Shown here piece by piece: positions 61,692-64,000 of a stretch of 64,000 nucleotides of DNA. This DNA comes from Bacteroidales bacterium. GTDB lineage: Bacteria > Bacteroidota > Bacteroidia > Bacteroidales > F082. The translations under genes were made by a program, and so were the position numbers. Numbering within the stretch: the stretch's first letter is position 1; the number at the start of each line of letters is the position of its first letter. The stretch lies in NCBI GenBank assembly GCA_017394865.1, contig JAFPWT010000010.1, forward strand, positions 17,740-81,739, read 5' to 3'. The notes beneath the pieces are model-generated. The model did no database searches. It worked only from the letters and a program-made list of their open reading frames with translations, and had not been told where the DNA came from.

Positions 61692-63251
61692 TTATTTGTT
61701 ACAAATAAATCCAATGGCATCTTTGACTGCTCTGTCAAATGCCGTTTTCTGCCCGGGAACTGTGATGAAAAGATGTACGGCTCCTTTATATTCTATCCGT
61801 TGTATCTTTCCGCACATCCTTTCTGCAAGATTCAATCCTTGATCGCGCAGAATGTCCCTTTCTGCAGCTATGAGTAAAGTTCTCGGAAGCATATTCAACT
61901 CTTCATCACTACACAGGCCTACGCTGATGGCGGAACAGCGATTGTCTGCATTGATGGTGTACGCCCGATTGAAAGCTTCCATGATTTCGGCATCCAAACC
62001 AAAGCCTTTACTATATTGCTGCCATGATTCCGAACCATCGTCAAAAGCCTTTGTCACAGGGTAGAACAAAAGCAAGGATTCTATTTTGCCGCAGCATGTT
62101 TCTGACAAAGCCGTGGCCAAAGCAAGGTTGCCTCCCGAACTGTCACCGCCAATGGTGATATGGTTGGCATCAATATGCAGCTCTGCAGCATGGTCGATGA
62201 TGTAATTGACGGCAGAGATACAATCGTCCAGTCCTTCAGGATAAGGGTGCTTTGGAGCCAAGCGATAGTCAAGAGCGATGACTCTCATCTTGCCCGATGC
62301 AGCCAGGGCATCACAGAATCTTCCACAACTGTTGATGCTGCCAAAAGTCCAGCCACCTCCATGCAGATACAACAAGACAGGAAGGCATTGACCTTGACTT
62401 CCCTTGGGCTCATATAGGCGCATGTTTGGGGTGATCATCTTCGTTTCCACATGGTCAGAATACTTGGGTGGAGCATTCCGGGCATTGCGGACAGCCATCA
62501 ACTCTTTGTTATCTCCATCAATAGCCCTGAGTATAGCCAATGTCTGTTTGTGTTGTAGGTCCGGCGGCATGTTGCGTAGGAATTTATCCGCCTGGATGCG
62601 CATCAAACATTGTTCTGCAATCTCTGCCACCTCTTTCTCCTCTTTAGACTTTTGCAAGAAGATGGCAATAGATAAGTGAGATCCGTCGGGCAAAAGAATG
62701 ATTCCAACATCGTTTCTATCTTGTCTTCCGTCAGAAGAAGGAAAACCAGAACCTGTCTTGTGAATCAGTTTGCCGTCTTTGGGCAAGACTGCTGCTATGC
62801 GTTGCTGACCCGTATTACAATCAGCCATTGTATCCCAGATAAAGGAGAGATTCTTGTTGTCATCCCTATGAAGATAAAACCACTCCAAGAGCCTTGCCAT
62901 TTCTTTTGGAGTGGCTGAGTTTTCTATGGCTCTATGAGGATTCTTTTTCATCTCCTTCTCTGTCAGTCGCACATGGATGTCTTTGAATCCAAGCGTATGG
63001 ATATATTTCTCTACTGCATCCGGTTGTCCGCATGATGCAAACAAAAGGTCGCACGCATTATTGTCGCTCTGTTTCAATGACCATTCTATTAACTCTGCAA
63101 ATGTGAAATAACGCATACCTTCAAATATTGACAGCATAGGCGACCATGTCTCAGCGTCCAGACTATCCTTGTGCACAAGAACAGAGTCGCTCAGTGTCAG
63201 TCCTTTCTTGTGCAAGTAGTCTGCTACGTATAAAGCCTGTGGGAATTTCAT
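61692..63251 (-). CDS. Class A beta-lactamase remnant fused to an HSL-type esterase
   Basis: A 519-residue open frame. Residues 1-215 follow class A beta-lactamases of the Bacteroidetes CfxA/PER-like group: KFPQALYVADYLHKKGLTLS, LKQSDNNACDLLF (SDN loop, 62-64) and HKTGSG (KTG, 165-167). But the frame begins at the Met of the SxxK motif. The catalytic Ser, the signal peptide and the N-terminal domain are missing, and the base triplets before the ATG read Ala-Val-Met-Lys. Residues 280-519 form an intact hormone-sensitive-lipase-type alpha/beta hydrolase: HGGGWTFGS (297-305), GGDSSGGNLAL, the acid in ERDILRD and the His in GAVHLF. It starts 10 bases after the tet(Q) stop. Confidence 0.75.
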   Translation of the reverse strand: MKFPQALYVADYLHKKGLTLSDSVLVHKDSLDAETWSPMLSIFEGMRYFTFAELIEWSLKQSDNNACDLLFASCGQPDAVEKYIHTLGFKDIHVRLTEKEMKKNPHRAIENSATPKEMARLLEWFYLHRDDNKNLSFIWDTMADCNTGQQRIAAVLPKDGKLIHKTGSGFPSSDGRQDRNDVGIILLPDGSHLSIAIFLQKSKEEKEVAEIAEQCLMRIQADKFLRNMPPDLQHKQTLAILRAIDGDNKELMAVRNARNAPPKYSDHVETKMITPNMRLYEPKGSQGQCLPVLLYLHGGGWTFGSINSCGRFCDALAASGKMRVIALDYRLAPKHPYPEGLDDCISAVNYIIDHAAELHIDANHITIGGDSSGGNLALATALSETCCGKIESLLLFYPVTKAFDDGSESWQQYSKGFGLDAEIMEAFNRAYTINADNRCSAISVGLCSDEELNMLPRTLLIAAERDILRDQGLNLAERMCGKIQRIEYKGAVHLFITVPGQKTAFDRAVKDAIGFICNK

Positions 63252-63261
63252 GACCGCTCCA

Positions 63262-64000
63262 TTATTTTGATGACATTGATTTTTGGAACATGAATAAAAG
63301 TTTATCTTTTTCGTTCATGCGGATATTATCAGAATAATCGCCTTTTGTTATTTGATACCCGCATGGCTTAACCATAAAAACGCCTAAGCCCTTAGTGTAT
63401 GAACTTACTTCTGAGACGTAGTCTTTACTTGTATTTAATGGAACTTTCCCTTTAATATGACACCAATCATTATTGCAACTGATGTCTTCAATCTCAGACA
63501 TCATTTTTTGCAAATCTGTAATAGCTTTGGAACTCGCCACCTGGGGGATCTGCAACTCAAAATATAGCATCGGTTCGAGAATGTCTACACCTGACTGTTG
63601 CAAAGCCAGCCTGAAGACATAAGGGGTCAATTGTCTAAAATCAGCAGGTGTACTTACCGGGCTATAATACTCGGCTTGAGTAAAAGTTACTTTCAGATCT
63701 GTCACTTCCCATCCATGTAATCCCGATTGGCAAGACATACGAATCCCTTCAAAAACGGCATTTTGAAAAGAATGGTTCAGATAACCATAGGAGATGTCAC
63801 TTTCGATCTGCAACCCTGTTCCTAACGGCAAGGGTTCAAGAGTCAGCCCTATTGTGGCCCAATAAGGGTTGGGTGGCACTTCGATCTGAATAATCTTATT
63901 GACCTTTTTTATAGGTCGTTCTTTGTAGATAGTCTTGATCTCATCAAAATGGACCTTTACGGAAAATCGTTCTTCCAGCAATGTCTGTATGATTTCCTTT
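63262..64000 (-). CDS. tetQ: Tetracycline ribosomal protection protein Tet(Q), C-terminal part
   Basis: The last 245 codons of the gene, which continues beyond the right edge. The sequence is that of Tet(Q): [79 protein letters not shown] and a terminal [10 protein letters not shown]. Tet(Q) is an EF-G-like GTPase that removes tetracycline from the ribosome and is spread by CTnDOT-type conjugative transposons in Bacteroidetes. The GTPase domain is outside the window, so activity cannot be judged. rteA/rteB, which follow tet(Q) in CTnDOT, are replaced here by the lactamase-esterase frame. Confidence 0.92.
   Translation of the reverse strand, partial: KEIIQTLLEERFSVKVHFDEIKTIYKERPIKKVNKIIQIEVPPNPYWATIGLTLEPLPLGTGLQIESDISYGYLNHSFQNAVFEGIRMSCQSGLHGWEVTDLKVTFTQAEYYSPVSTPADFRQLTPYVFRLALQQSGVDILEPMLYFELQIPQVASSKAITDLQKMMSEIEDISCNNDWCHIKGKVPLNTSKDYVSEVSSYTKGLGVFMVKPCGYQITKGDYSDNIRMNEKDKLLFMFQKSMSSK

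Overview
The window comes from a gut- or rumen-type member of the Bacteroidales, probably an uncultured lineage. The signs are Bacteroidetes-type promoters (TAnnTTTG at -7, TTG/TTTG about 20 bases upstream), several secreted proteins with type IX secretion (T9SS) C-terminal sorting domains, a PorE-like T9SS envelope protein, a fused SecDF, DUF4301, DUF5606 and FISUMP families, and a tet(Q) tail. No rRNA, tRNA or CRISPR array was recognised.

Layout. 1-1.2 kb: two secreted or cell-surface genes on the minus strand. 1.27-6.0 kb: a tightly packed plus-strand operon of an NlpC/P60 lipoprotein, a YncE-like propeller, a steroid 5-alpha-reductase-like membrane enzyme, an Old Yellow Enzyme-type oxidoreductase and a short-chain dehydrogenase. 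The last three resemble the bile-acid/steroid reductive clusters known from gut Bacteroidetes. 6.0-7.3 kb: a nucleoside deoxyribosyltransferase-like gene, a TIR-domain remnant with its own operator-covered promoter, and a small helical secreted protein. 7.4-9.5 kb: DUF5606-pyrK-pyrD. 9.6-13.6 kb: an AT-rich giant DUF4062-STAND NTPase-TPR protein. 13.7-21.0 kb: murB, pseudouridine catabolism (psuK-psuG), two glycosyltransferases, ftsE and DUF4301.

21.0-30.1 kb is an accessory stretch. Two FISUMP lipoproteins flank a TIR protein with many membrane spans and an AAA ATPase whose promoter carries three evenly spaced dyads. Then come htpG and a membrane-anchored TIR protein with 14 WD40 repeats. 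30.2-40.1 kb holds a lipoprotein, three T9SS cargo proteins (one a C10 protease), a methyltransferase and ilvE. 40.1-53.9 kb is mainly core genes on the minus strand: grpE-dnaJ-ABC exporter-SecD-like lipoprotein, then secDF, then a PorE-like protein-purM-prfA-pyrF. Two proteins here are odd: a free SecD periplasmic domain made as a lipoprotein, and an OmpA/TPR/propeller protein ending in a retropepsin fold without its catalytic aspartate.

53.9-64.0 kb is a mosaic island. It has two tandem copies of a convergent pair (a nuclease-like gene facing a small gene that appears to need a +1 frameshift at CCC-TGA), an ATPase/nuclease gene pair, a candidate small RNA, a large hairpin, and an AbiE toxin-antitoxin locus whose toxin is broken by a truncated ISAon1-like element. 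It ends with a beta-lactamase/esterase fusion lacking the catalytic serine, directly behind tet(Q). Several unrelated nucleotide-sensing or NAD-targeting proteins (DUF4062-STAND, two TIR proteins, a TIR remnant, ATPase-nuclease, AbiE) suggest a strong anti-phage or conflict load, but none is a textbook defence system as it stands.
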